From Thermoanaerobaculia bacterium (GTDB lineage Bacteria; Acidobacteriota; Thermoanaerobaculia; Multivoradales; JAGPDF01): DNA of 64,000 nt. Each line of letters opens with the position of its first letter. Position 1 is the stretch's first letter. Shown piece by piece: positions 38,168-47,153 of this stretch. The notes below the pieces were generated by a model. That model did not search any database. It was not told the origin of the DNA and saw nothing but the letters and a program-made list of their open reading frames with translations. Location: positions 1 through 64,000 of the forward strand of contig JAGPDF010000010.1 in the NCBI GenBank assembly GCA_018057705.1, read 5' to 3'. The position numbers and the translations under genes are program-made.

Positions 38168-40066
38168 ATGAGCAAACCCAGTCTGCGCGAGCGTCTCGCG
38201 TACGCGTTCGACAACTCGCTGGCGCGCGGACCGATCGTGATCATCGCCTACCTGGCGCTGCTCTCGATCGCCCTGATCGTCGTGCTCGCCACGCTGGTCT
38301 GGGTGACCGGAGTCGCGCCCGAAGCCGAGAGCGGGGACAAGCCCGGCTTCGTCGGTATCGCCTGGATGGCGCTCATGCGTACGCTCGACTCCGGCACCAT
38401 GGGGGGGGACACCGGCAGCTGGTCGTTCCTGCTCGCCATGCTGGCGGTGACCTTCGGCGGCATCTTCGTCATCAGCACGTTCATCGGCACGCTGACGACC
38501 GCGATCGAGGCCAAGATGGACGCACTGCGCAAAGGCCGTTCGCGGGTGCTCGAGAGCGGGCATACGGTCGTCCTGGGCTGGTCGCCGCGCGTCTTCTCCA
38601 TCATCTCCGAGCTGGTGACGGCGAACGAAAACCAGAAGCGCGCGGCGGTGGTGATTCTGGGCGACCGCGACAAGGTCGAAATGGAGGATGAGATCCGCGA
38701 GCGGATCGGCGACACCCGGACCACGCGGGTGATCTGCCGCTCCGGCAATCCGGCGGACATGGACGATCTCGCCATCGTCAACCTTCCGGAATCGCGCAGC
38801 ATCATTCTGCTGCCGCCGGTCGGACCGGAGGCCGACACGCAGACCATCAAGGCGCTGCTCGCGATCACCAACAGCCCGAACCGGCGGCCGGAGCCGTACC
38901 ACGTGGTGACCGAGATCCGCGATCCGAAGAATCTCGCCGTGGCCACCATGGCGGCGCACGGCGAGGCCGAGCTGGTGCTGGTTCCCGACCTTCTCGCCCG
39001 GGTCACCGTGCAGACCTCCCGCCAGGCGGGCCTTTCGGTGGTCTACCAGGAGCTGCTGGATTTCGGCGGCGACGAGATCTACTTCAAGGCCGAGCCGACG
39101 CTCGCCGGGAAGCGCTTCGGGGAGATTCTCGGGCTCTACGAGGACTCCTCGATCCTCGGCCTCTGCCGGGCGGGCGGCACGATCCAGTTGAACCCGCCGA
39201 TGGACGCCGAGGTCGGCGCCGGCGACCAGGTGATCGCGATCTCCGAAGACGACGACACCGTCCGGCTGTCGCGCTCGGGACCTGCCGCGATCGATGAAGC
39301 GGCGATCGTCTTCGGCGAACCGCGCCCCCCGCAGGCCGAGAAGACGCTGATCCTGGGCTGGAACCCGATGGCGCCGCTCCTCCTGCGCGAGCTCGAGCAC
39401 TACGTCGCGGCCGGTTCGGAGGCGCGCGTCGTCGGGAGCTTCCCCGAGAGCATCGAGGCCGCCCGCGTCGCCTGCCCGCCGGCCGAGAGGCTCCGCATCA
39501 CCCTGCTCGAGGGCGACCCGACCGATCGCGCGACGCTCGACCGGCTGGATATCCCGGCCTACGACCACGTCGTCCTCATCTCCGAGGACCCCGACGACGA
39601 CGAGCGCACCGATGCCCGGACCCTGGTGACCCTGCTGCACCTTCGCGACATCCGCGAGCGCAGCGGCAGCCGCTTCTCGATCGTCTCGGAGATGCAGGAC
39701 GTCCGCAACCGGGCGCTCGCCGAGATCACCCGGGCCGACGACTTCATCATCGGCGACCAGTTGGTCAGCCTGCTGCTCACCCAGATTTCGGAGAACAAGG
39801 CGCTCAACGCGGTGTTCACCGACCTCTTCGACCCGGAGGGCGCCGAGCTCTACCTCAAGCCGGCCGAAGACTATGTCCGGCTCGATCGCGAGGTCAGCTT
39901 CGCTACCGTGGTCGAAGCGGCCCGGAGGCGGGGCGAGATCGCGATCGGCTTCCGGCAGCCGCCGGCGCCGGGCACCGGGGGTCACGGCGTCGCGACCAAC
40001 CCGGCGAAGTCGCATCGCGTTCGCTTCACCGCACGCGATTCGGTTATCGTCCTGGCAGAAAATTAA
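38168..40066 (+). CDS. CASTOR/POLLUX-like ion channel with RCK (TrkA-N) domains
   Basis: A 632-residue membrane protein. Two N-terminal hydrophobic helices (about 22-47 and 90-115) flank a pore-like segment (AWMALMRTLDSGTMGGDTG), followed by VISTFIGTLTTAIEAKMDALRKGRSRV, the linker typical of CASTOR/POLLUX/DMI1-type channels. The rest is cytoplasmic and contains two nucleotide-binding RCK-like domains (HTVVLGWSPRVFSIISELV near 138; TLILGWNPMAPLLLREL near 395). Plant homologues conduct calcium or potassium; the ion here is unknown. The ATG at 38168 has GGAGG 6-7 bases upstream, better supported than the upstream in-frame start. The DUF937 gene follows after 9 bases. Confidence 0.87.
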   Translation: MSKPSLRERLAYAFDNSLARGPIVIIAYLALLSIALIVVLATLVWVTGVAPEAESGDKPGFVGIAWMALMRTLDSGTMGGDTGSWSFLLAMLAVTFGGIFVISTFIGTLTTAIEAKMDALRKGRSRVLESGHTVVLGWSPRVFSIISELVTANENQKRAAVVILGDRDKVEMEDEIRERIGDTRTTRVICRSGNPADMDDLAIVNLPESRSIILLPPVGPEADTQTIKALLAITNSPNRRPEPYHVVTEIRDPKNLAVATMAAHGEAELVLVPDLLARVTVQTSRQAGLSVVYQELLDFGGDEIYFKAEPTLAGKRFGEILGLYEDSSILGLCRAGGTIQLNPPMDAEVGAGDQVIAISEDDDTVRLSRSGPAAIDEAAIVFGEPRPPQAEKTLILGWNPMAPLLLRELEHYVAAGSEARVVGSFPESIEAARVACPPAERLRITLLEGDPTDRATLDRLDIPAYDHVVLISEDPDDDERTDARTLVTLLHLRDIRERSGSRFSIVSEMQDVRNRALAEITRADDFIIGDQLVSLLLTQISENKALNAVFTDLFDPEGAELYLKPAEDYVRLDREVSFATVVEAARRRGEIAIGFRQPPAPGTGGHGVATNPAKSHRVRFTARDSVIVLAEN

Positions 40067-40075
40067 GGAGACCCC

Positions 40076-40834
40076 ATGTCGTCACTCTTCGACCAGCTCT
40101 CGCAGCACGTCAACGCCGACACCGTCTCGAAGATCGCCACCCAGATCGGCGCCACGCCGAGCCAGACGCAGGCGGCGGTCTCGGCTGCGATGCCGATGCT
40201 GCTCGGCGCCCTGGCCCGGAACAGCGCTACGCCGCAAGGAGCGGACGGCATCCTCGGCGCGCTCGGGCGCGACCACGACGGCAGCCTCCTCGACAATCTC
40301 GGCGGCCTGCTCGGCGGCCTCGACGGTCGCAGCGGCTCCGGCGGCGGACTCGGGGACATCGGCGGCATTCTGAGCGGGATGCTCGGCGGCGGCGCCCCGC
40401 CCGCCGGTCAGGCCGGATCGGGCGGCGGAGGTGGCGGGATGATGGACATGGGCGGAGCGATCCTTGGCCACGTCTTCGGCGGCAAGCAGGGCAACGTCGC
40501 GAGCACGCTCGGCAAGTCGACGGGACTCGAGTCCGGCCAGATCCTGCAGCTCCTCGCCATGCTCGCGCCGATCGTCATGGCGGTCCTCGGCAAGCAGAAC
40601 AAGCAGAGCGGCGGCCTCGACCAGGGCGGCCTCGCCGACATCCTCGGCGGCGCCTTTGAGCAGTCTGCCGCCAAAGCCCCTCCGAGCGTCACCCAGGGCG
40701 CGGGCGCAGGCGGCATCGGCGACCTCCTCTCCTCTGTCCTCGACGCGAACAAGGACGGGAGCGTCATGGACGACCTCATGAAGCAGGGCGGCGGCATCCT
40801 CGGCTCGCTCCTCGGGGGGCCGAAGAAGGGCTGA
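40076..40834 (+). CDS. DUF937 domain protein
   Basis: A 252-residue Gly-rich protein of the DUF937/YidB-like family, function unknown. The N-terminal part (LFDQLSQHVNADTVSKIATQ, then a QTQAAVSAAMPMLLGALARN helix) and a second similar part after residue 140 (STGLESGQILQLLAMLAPIVMAVLG) represent the paired helical units of the family. Between them are Gly/Ser-rich linkers (residues 80-125), and the C-terminus repeats the DANKDGSVMDDLMKQGGGILGSLLG pattern. There is no signal peptide. It lies 9 bases after the ion-channel gene and is probably co-transcribed with it. Confidence 0.85.
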   Translation: MSSLFDQLSQHVNADTVSKIATQIGATPSQTQAAVSAAMPMLLGALARNSATPQGADGILGALGRDHDGSLLDNLGGLLGGLDGRSGSGGGLGDIGGILSGMLGGGAPPAGQAGSGGGGGGMMDMGGAILGHVFGGKQGNVASTLGKSTGLESGQILQLLAMLAPIVMAVLGKQNKQSGGLDQGGLADILGGAFEQSAAKAPPSVTQGAGAGGIGDLLSSVLDANKDGSVMDDLMKQGGGILGSLLGGPKKG

Positions 40835-40843
40835 ACGCTCCTG

Positions 40844-40865
40844 CCCTGGTGGAAACCAACCAGGG
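40844..40865. other. Hairpin between the DUF937 and DUF4932-like genes
   Basis: CCCTGGT (40844-40850) and ACCAGGG (40859-40865) form a 7-bp stem with an 8-base loop. Only ATTT follows, so it is a weak terminator candidate or an mRNA processing/stability hairpin. Confidence 0.35.
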
Positions 40866-40876
40866 GATTTCCCGTA

Positions 40877-42409
40877 GTGCGGGGGATGAACCCCCTGCTT
40901 CTTGCTCTCGCCCTGCTAGCTGGGCCGGCTGCGGCGGCCCGGCCGCAGCCACTGCAGCCATCGCAGCCACCTGCACCACCGGCGCTCCCGGTCCTGCTCT
41001 CCGGCATCGACACGCTCACGATCCAGGATGGCGAGGAGCTCTCGGTCGGCTCCTGGCGACTGGCGCCGGAGGCCGACCCCGACATCTACGAAGCCAGACT
41101 GCTGCACGGCAGGCCGCACGCGGTGGTCTTTCGCTCCGATCAGGGCGAGATCCGCTTCGACGTCGAGGTGGGCAAGGAGTACGACTTCGTGGTCCGCTGG
41201 AAGGGGCAGGACTGTCGCACCCGGATCGTCGGCACCCGGTTCATCCCGCCGGCAGTCTTCGACGAGGCCTACCGCGCGGCCCACCGCGGCAGGGTGGAAG
41301 TGGAGATTCCCGAGGTCTATGAGCTGGTCAATGTCGCGATCGCTCTCTCGCCCACCGGCATCGCGAACAAGAACCTCGTCTTTCAGAACTCCGAGTACTA
41401 CGCCCGGCTGCGCGCTCGATTCGACCCTTACCGCGACCAACCGGTGATCGCCGCGCTCGACGCCGAGCTGGCGCGCGACGAGGGCCGGTACTTCACGCTC
41501 AAGATGAACGCCTACAGCTTCGAGTTCGACGGCGCCGGGAAGATCGTCCAGAGCCCGGTCTACGACCGCACCGGATTTGCCGGCGCGCGCGCGAACGACC
41601 TGCGTCCCTTCCTGCCGGGGCTGCAGCAGTTCGCCGACGCCAGCGGATTCCGGAGCTTCTTCCGCGAAAACCGCGCGCTCTACGAGGAGCAGGTCGCCTT
41701 CTTCCGTGAGCAGGCCGACCTTCCGGCCATGCTCTCCTGGCTCAACCGGAACTTCCCCGCCGGCGGCGGCTACGACGGCTACAAGGTCGTCTTCTCGCCG
41801 CTCGTGGCCTACAACCAGTCGGCCACCTGGCTCGAAACACCGGACTACCGGGAGCTCCAGGCGCACGTCAACTTCCCGTATCCGCAGGACCTGACGCGCA
41901 GCGGCGCGGAGAACCTGTCGCCCGCTGCGGCGCTCCTCTTCCGCGGCTGCATCGTCTTCACCGAGCTCAACCACGGGTTCATCAATCCGGAGGCGGACCG
42001 CCACGCCGCCCGCGCTGCGGCGGCAGTCTCCGACCGCGACTTCTGGGTCGACGCCGCCAAGGGAAAGAGCTACTACCCCGGCCTCGCCACCTTCAACGAG
42101 TACATGAACTGGGCGCTGGTGAGCCTGCGTTTGGTCGACCTCGCCCCGCCCGGGGAGCTCGCCGGGTTGATCGAGCGCATCGACCGGATGATGGTCGAGA
42201 GCCGCGGCTTCCGCCGCTTCCGCGAGTTCGACACCTTTCTCGTCGCCCTCTACCGCGCCCGCAAGCCCAACGAGACCGTGGCCGACCTCTACCCGCAGAT
42301 TCTCGACTGGTTCGAGCGCCAGCCGAGCGCCTCTCCTGGCGCTCCAGGAGAGCCGGCGCCCGCTACCACTTCCAGCTCGCCGCCGTCCCCGTCTCGAAGC
42401 CGTCGCTGA
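40877..42409 (+). CDS. DUF4932-like exported putative metalloprotease with an overprinted C-terminus
   Basis: A 510-residue exported protein: signal peptide (LLLALALLAGPAAAA), a short beta domain with an IDTLTIQDGEELSVGSW strand, then a helical domain. The stretch CIVFTELNHGFINPEADR near residue 360 matches the DUF4932 family active-site region, in which His-Glu-x-x-His is normal; the first His is Thr here, so catalysis is doubtful. The GTG at 40877 has an AGGGGA site 10 bases upstream; an ATG at 40886 is also possible. From about 42363 to its stop the frame reads the antisense of a GFExG-type tail (see 42363-42431), so the last 15 residues (Ser/Pro-rich) are probably not original. Confidence 0.72.
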   Translation: MRGMNPLLLALALLAGPAAAARPQPLQPSQPPAPPALPVLLSGIDTLTIQDGEELSVGSWRLAPEADPDIYEARLLHGRPHAVVFRSDQGEIRFDVEVGKEYDFVVRWKGQDCRTRIVGTRFIPPAVFDEAYRAAHRGRVEVEIPEVYELVNVAIALSPTGIANKNLVFQNSEYYARLRARFDPYRDQPVIAALDAELARDEGRYFTLKMNAYSFEFDGAGKIVQSPVYDRTGFAGARANDLRPFLPGLQQFADASGFRSFFRENRALYEEQVAFFREQADLPAMLSWLNRNFPAGGGYDGYKVVFSPLVAYNQSATWLETPDYRELQAHVNFPYPQDLTRSGAENLSPAAALLFRGCIVFTELNHGFINPEADRHAARAAAAVSDRDFWVDAAKGKSYYPGLATFNEYMNWALVSLRLVDLAPPGELAGLIERIDRMMVESRGFRRFREFDTFLVALYRARKPNETVADLYPQILDWFERQPSASPGAPGEPAPATTSSSPPSPSRSRR

Positions 42410-42431
42410 AGACTGCCGGGTTGGGTCTTCC
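42363..42431 (-). pseudogene. Orphan GFExG-type C-terminal tail (gene remnant)
   Basis: On the minus strand this encodes PNPAVFSDGFETGTAASWKW then a stop, the tail that ends the beta-helix gene at 45523. Identity at DNA level includes a 19-base exact run (42394-42412 and 45554-45572). The open frame extends upstream only to 42704, with no signal peptide or domain, and it overlaps the 3' end of the DUF4932-like gene. It is best read as the surviving 3' end of a lost secreted-protein gene. Confidence 0.6.
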
Positions 42432-42558
42432 TTCTCTCGTCGACCCTTCGTCTGGGGTCTGACCGCGTTCGCCGGAACCGAGGTCGGTGCCGGCGCCCTC
42501 GATTGGGATTCGAGCGCAGGGGGGCTCGAACTGGCATACTGATGGAGTGATTGGGTTG

Positions 42559-45501
42559 ATGCCGGAGTCCGGTGAGCGCCTCGCCGGTGGGCGGCGTCGA
42601 CTCCGACCCAGGACGTTCCGCTGCTGGTCGCTGGCGCTCGCCTGCGGGCTCGTCCTGTTGAATCCGGGAGCAGCAGGAGCGCAGGCGCCAAAGCTGCTCT
42701 TCAATTCGCCTCCCGATGCGATTCCCGGTGCCCCCTGGCGAACGTTCCAACTGACCCGGACAGGAACGCGGCTGGCCTTCGCCGACGAGCTCCGAGACGG
42801 CCTTTACTCCTACGAGCCGGAAACCGGACAGACCCACCTCCTGGTCGACCTCTCCGAAGGGCAGTCGTTCCAGAGCTTCAACCTGCTCGGAGGAGGGGAC
42901 GAGGACATCTTTGCCAGCTTCGGCTCCCTCGAATCGCGGCCACTGGCTGGAACCGATGCCACGCCGGCAGGAACACGGATGGTGCTCGAGTCCGACCTGC
43001 CGGGCGTTTCGCTCGGCCACGGTGTGGGCCCTGACGAGAAGACCCCAATACGGAACGACCACATCTTCCTCCTGGCGTTCCATCCCGGCGGTTCGAGGGC
43101 CATCTGGGCGACGGATGCGACCGCCGCCGGAACCTTTCAGGTTTCGATTCCGACCGCCGCTTCCACATCCTCCTTCTGCGACCCGACTGTGCTCGGAGAC
43201 GAGGCCCTTTTCCCGGTCGCCGCAGGCGCCGGCGCGACGGAGCTCTGGCTCAGCGACGGAACGCCTTCCGGCACCTCCTTGTCTGGGGTCGTTCCGTATG
43301 CGTTCCACTGTACCGATTCCGCCTTCACATTGCAGTCCAGGGCGGTCTATACCTGCTCTACCAGCCCTGGCGTGCGAGCGCTCTGCCTCACCGACGGCAC
43401 CGCCTCGGGCACGGAGGTGGTCGCGGTGGCGGCTTATCCCAGCTTCTCGGGGGACCTTGAGCGGGTCTACTTCCGGGGCTGGAACGGTCGAGCCTGGAAT
43501 CTCTGGCGCTCCGACGGCTCCGCGCGGGGCACCTATGAGCTCCAGGCCGCGACAAAGCTGGACCCGCCACTCGACCTCACCAACAACTCCGCGAGCGTAC
43601 CCCGCGGGCTCGTCTTCAACCTTTTTCTTTCGAACGCCCCTTCCGAGCTCTGGTTCGCTGGCTCCGACGGGACAGTTGCAGAGCGACTGGCGGTGACGTG
43701 CGACAGCAGCGCCGGATGCACCGGCCTGCCCACCCGGAGAATCTGGCGGGTCGGCGACGTCGCTCTCTTCTTCGCCTTCGACAGCCAGAGGGGTGCCTGG
43801 CTCTGGGCTACCGACGGGACGGCGCCGGGCACCGTGCCCGTTCTGGAAGTGAACGGCATTACGGTCACGAGCCACTACCCCCAGTTCGAAGCCTTCGAGG
43901 ACGGTCGATGGTACTTCCTGGGATCCTCCGCCGAACTCGGCGAAGAGCTCTATGTATCGGATGGAACGGCCGGAGGGAGTCGACGCCTGACGGAGTTCGC
44001 CAATGCGGGTGCCATCACGGGCGGCGGCTTCGGCAACCTGGAGCTAGCGATTCTCGGCGATCGGGCCTGGTTCGCCGCCGCTGAGACCGACGCTGGCCAT
44101 CAGCTCTATTCGGTCTCTCCGCACTCCGCTGGAGCCGTCCAGGAGACCCATTGGTCCCATGCCTGGAGTGGAGTGCTCGGCAGCGTGGGCGGTCGTCCCG
44201 CCCTCTTCGGCTTCGAGCGACTCTGCTATGCCGGCACTCAGGCAGGACTCTGGGCGTCGGACGGCACCCCCGCGAACACTTTCCGGATACTTCTTCCGTC
44301 CAGTTCGGACTGCGCCGGGTTTCCGATTCCGACCACAGGGGCTCCCTATTCCTGGGGCAGTGGACTGGCAGTTCCCTGGCGCGGCCAGTCCGGGCTCCAC
44401 CAGCTCTTCTGGCTCGGCTCCATCGCGCAGGATGTGCAAGAGGTCACTCAGTTCGATGACCGGGATGTCGGCAACGGGATGCAGGTCGGATCGGCGGCGG
44501 TGTATCAGGCGCAGAGGCCGGATTCGTCCTGGGAGCTCTGGGCCTCCGACACACCGCTCACCGCCCCTCGATTCATCGGTGCGTTGCCAGCGGAGACGTG
44601 GTTCACGTCGCGCTTCCAGCCCCTGCGGGAACTTGGGCTCTTCGCCGCCGCGGCAGAGGACAACGAGTGCGACGTCTTTCGCACCGACGCCACCGCCGCC
44701 GGGACCTATTCGCTCGGGTTCGGTACAGGTGCCTTCGTCTGTCCGAACATCTCCTCGTTCCATGTCACTCGGGTCGGGAACCGTGGCTTCTTCCTGATGC
44801 GAGAGCTGAGTACCGGAGGCGCGATCTGGGAAACTGGCGGAGACCTGGAGGACACCGCTCCGTTCACACCGCCCACTCTCGATGTGCTCAGTCTCCTGGA
44901 GCCGTCGCTCATGCAGGGCCAGATCGTGTTCGCCGCCGGCGAGCACGGACGACCCCGCGGCCTCTACTCCCAGCTTCTCGACACGGAATCGGCCAGACGC
45001 CTGACCGACCTGGCTCCGCTTCCGCCGCCCGAGGCGACAGGACTCGGGACCTACGCCGCTGCAACCTCCAGCCACGTCTTCATGACCGGCTACGACTCCG
45101 ATCATGGTCAGGAGCTCTGGGTATCCGATGGTAACGGTGCTTCCTTCACGTTGCTGCGCGACATCGCACCCGGAAGCCGGTCCTCTCTTCCGCAGTACCT
45201 CACCGTCGTCGACGACCTCCTGCTTTTCTCGGCGAACGACGACTCGCATGGGCGGGAGCTCTGGATCTCCGACGGCACCGAGGCCGGAACGCGAATGATC
45301 TGGGAACCGGCGCAGGGAGGCTTCTCATCAGCTCCTTCCAACCTCTCGGTGATCGGACAGGACCTGCTCTTCACTGCCTATCATCCCCGGATCGGTCGCG
45401 AGCAGTGGATCCTCCATCTCGGCACGGGGACCGACGGACTGATCTTCGATGACGACTTCGAATCCGGCACTACCGCGCAGTGGGAAGAACCACCCTATTA
45501 G
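42559..45501 (+). CDS. Large exported ELWxxDGT-repeat protein with GFExG-type tail
   Basis: A 980-residue protein with a signal peptide (CWSLALACGLVLLNPGAAGAQ, residues about 22-43). It contains about ten divergent repeats of the ELWxxDGTxxGT type (for example ELWLSDGTPSGT, LWATDGTAPGT, ELYVSDGTAGGS, GLWASDGTPANT, ELWISDGTEAGT), which usually build a beta-propeller-like or hyalin-like extracellular surface protein. It ends LIFDDDFESGTTAQWEEPPY, the shared tail. The start at 42559 places the signal peptide normally; an in-frame ATG at 42487 would add 24 residues. The gene sits between two direct repeats (42394 and 45554) and looks somewhat less G+C-rich than its neighbours. Role in adhesion or polymer binding is inference. 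Confidence 0.85.
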   Translation: MPESGERLAGGRRRLRPRTFRCWSLALACGLVLLNPGAAGAQAPKLLFNSPPDAIPGAPWRTFQLTRTGTRLAFADELRDGLYSYEPETGQTHLLVDLSEGQSFQSFNLLGGGDEDIFASFGSLESRPLAGTDATPAGTRMVLESDLPGVSLGHGVGPDEKTPIRNDHIFLLAFHPGGSRAIWATDATAAGTFQVSIPTAASTSSFCDPTVLGDEALFPVAAGAGATELWLSDGTPSGTSLSGVVPYAFHCTDSAFTLQSRAVYTCSTSPGVRALCLTDGTASGTEVVAVAAYPSFSGDLERVYFRGWNGRAWNLWRSDGSARGTYELQAATKLDPPLDLTNNSASVPRGLVFNLFLSNAPSELWFAGSDGTVAERLAVTCDSSAGCTGLPTRRIWRVGDVALFFAFDSQRGAWLWATDGTAPGTVPVLEVNGITVTSHYPQFEAFEDGRWYFLGSSAELGEELYVSDGTAGGSRRLTEFANAGAITGGGFGNLELAILGDRAWFAAAETDAGHQLYSVSPHSAGAVQETHWSHAWSGVLGSVGGRPALFGFERLCYAGTQAGLWASDGTPANTFRILLPSSSDCAGFPIPTTGAPYSWGSGLAVPWRGQSGLHQLFWLGSIAQDVQEVTQFDDRDVGNGMQVGSAAVYQAQRPDSSWELWASDTPLTAPRFIGALPAETWFTSRFQPLRELGLFAAAAEDNECDVFRTDATAAGTYSLGFGTGAFVCPNISSFHVTRVGNRGFFLMRELSTGGAIWETGGDLEDTAPFTPPTLDVLSLLEPSLMQGQIVFAAGEHGRPRGLYSQLLDTESARRLTDLAPLPPPEATGLGTYAAATSSHVFMTGYDSDHGQELWVSDGNGASFTLLRDIAPGSRSSLPQYLTVVDDLLLFSANDDSHGRELWISDGTEAGTRMIWEPAQGGFSSAPSNLSVIGQDLLFTAYHPRIGREQWILHLGTGTDGLIFDDDFESGTTAQWEEPPY

Positions 45502-45522
45502 CAGGCGCAGCGCTTCCCGGCT

Positions 45523-47037
45523 CTACCAGCTCCAGACTCCGGTCGTCCCCGCTTCGAAGCCGTCGCTGAAGAGCGCGCCGCGCTCGAAGGCGCCGAGGTC
45601 GGTTTCGGGGCCGACGAGGCGGGCGCCGTGGGCGAGGTCGTAGGGGCCCATGCCGGAGAAGGTGGTGTCGCCGGCGTCCTCCGCCGGCGAGCCGGCGGCG
45701 AGAGTGTAGTCGCCGCCCGCGGCGTTCGTGAACAGCGGGTCGATGCCAACGAGGTTCGCCGGGAAGATCGCCGGAGATCCGATTGTCCCGATGTCCGTAC
45801 CGTTGCCGAAGGCGATCGAGTTGACCAGGCTGATCGAGCCCGTGCCGACCTCGTCGAGCTCGAGCCCGGTCCCGGTGTGGTCCGTGACGGTGAGCTGCGA
45901 GAGCACGGCCACACCCTCCGTCGCCGCCGACACCAACATGCCGCCTTCCCCCATGGCTACGAGTGTGTCCCGCATCGAGACGAAGGCCGAGCTCTGGGTC
46001 GAGAACTGCGCCTGCTCGACCGCCACACCCGCCGTGTTGTCGACCACGCGGAGGCGGTCGATCGTGCCCTGCGTCGAGCCGAAGAGAAGCATCGCCAGGC
46101 CGGTTCCGCCCATGGGATTCGCCGCCTGAACCATGTTGCCGCGAACCTCCACGTCCTCGATGCGGAGGGTGGCGCCCTGGAAGTGGCCGTTGAGAGCGCC
46201 GGCGATCGCGAAGCCGTTCGCGCCGGCGGACGCCGCTGAATTGCCGAGGAATCGCGTCCGTTCCAGGGTGACCTTCGAACCGCTGCCCTCGGAATTGAGG
46301 TCGGCGCCGCCGGCGCGAGCGAAATCGGACGGCAGCGTGGCCTCGGAATGATTGTCGAGGAAGAGAGTGTCGGAGATCCGTGTCTCCGCTCCGGAGACCG
46401 CGGTGGCCCACAGTGCGCCGCCCAGGCAGGCATCGGAGTTGTCGGGTCGCTGCGCGCGATTCTGTTCGAAAACCGTGTCCTCGATGATCAGGCTGCGCGA
46501 AGCGCCGCTCGCCGCCCAGCCGATCGCGCCGCCGCGGCGGGCAACGTTGGCGAAGAAGCGGCTCCGGCGCACGGTGAGCGAGGCCTCGATCACCCGCACA
46601 CCCGCGCCGAGCGGCAGGACGGTGCCGAGATCGCGGCCGTCGCGGATCTCGAGGTCCTCGAGCGTCAGGTGGCCGCCCGCCTGCAGGTCGAAGACGCGAT
46701 GGGTCGTGCCGCCCGAGAGCACGGCCGTCGGCGGACTGGCCGCCGGCCCGCGCACGGTGAGGTCGGCGCAGCCGGAGGCATCGAGCACGCCGAGCGGCAG
46801 CAGGTAGATGCCCGCTCCCAAGACGATCGTGTCCGACCCGACCGCCGAGCCTGCCGGGCAGGCGTCGACCGCAGCATCGGTCACCGCCGCCGCGAGTGCC
46901 TCACGGAGGGTGCAGTTGCCGTTGCCGGTGAAGTCGTCGGCAACAGTCGCGATCGCATAGTCGGTCGCGACTGCGGGAGCGACCCAGCTCAGAAACAGGC
47001 AGAAGTGAAGAAGACCGCGGCAGAGATCCCGGTACAT
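45523..47037 (-). CDS. Secreted right-handed beta-helix protein with CSLREA-like start and GFExG-type tail
   Basis: A 504-residue exported protein. The signal peptide (about 1-24) is followed by the CSLREA-type segment NGNCTLREALAAAV near residue 40 and then by a long right-handed parallel beta-helix (LTLEDLEIRDGRDLG, LTVRRSRFFANVARRGGAI, LIIEDTVFEQNRA, GLELDEVGTGSISLVNSIAF), ending in the usual LGAFERG segment. The C-terminus is ALFSDGFEAGTTGVWSW, the shared tail. It is convergent with the ELWxxDGT gene. The 116-base gap 47038-47153 upstream shows a G/C-rich stem region but nothing assignable. Confidence 0.86.
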   Translation of the reverse strand: MYRDLCRGLLHFCLFLSWVAPAVATDYAIATVADDFTGNGNCTLREALAAAVTDAAVDACPAGSAVGSDTIVLGAGIYLLPLGVLDASGCADLTVRGPAASPPTAVLSGGTTHRVFDLQAGGHLTLEDLEIRDGRDLGTVLPLGAGVRVIEASLTVRRSRFFANVARRGGAIGWAASGASRSLIIEDTVFEQNRAQRPDNSDACLGGALWATAVSGAETRISDTLFLDNHSEATLPSDFARAGGADLNSEGSGSKVTLERTRFLGNSAASAGANGFAIAGALNGHFQGATLRIEDVEVRGNMVQAANPMGGTGLAMLLFGSTQGTIDRLRVVDNTAGVAVEQAQFSTQSSAFVSMRDTLVAMGEGGMLVSAATEGVAVLSQLTVTDHTGTGLELDEVGTGSISLVNSIAFGNGTDIGTIGSPAIFPANLVGIDPLFTNAAGGDYTLAAGSPAEDAGDTTFSGMGPYDLAHGARLVGPETDLGAFERGALFSDGFEAGTTGVWSW

Positions 47038-47153
47038 GGCGCCTCCTCGAGGAATCCGGTTGTCTGTCCAGGCGGAATTCGCTCTACGGAGGGGCCATCC
47101 CGCGGCCGAGCCGGGCCACGGGCCCTTCCGGGCGGCAACGATCCAGGCGCGAG

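Noticed and set aside
40844-40865. True terminator after DUF937
   Set aside because: Stem is fair but the following run is only ATTT; kept as a hairpin of low confidence.
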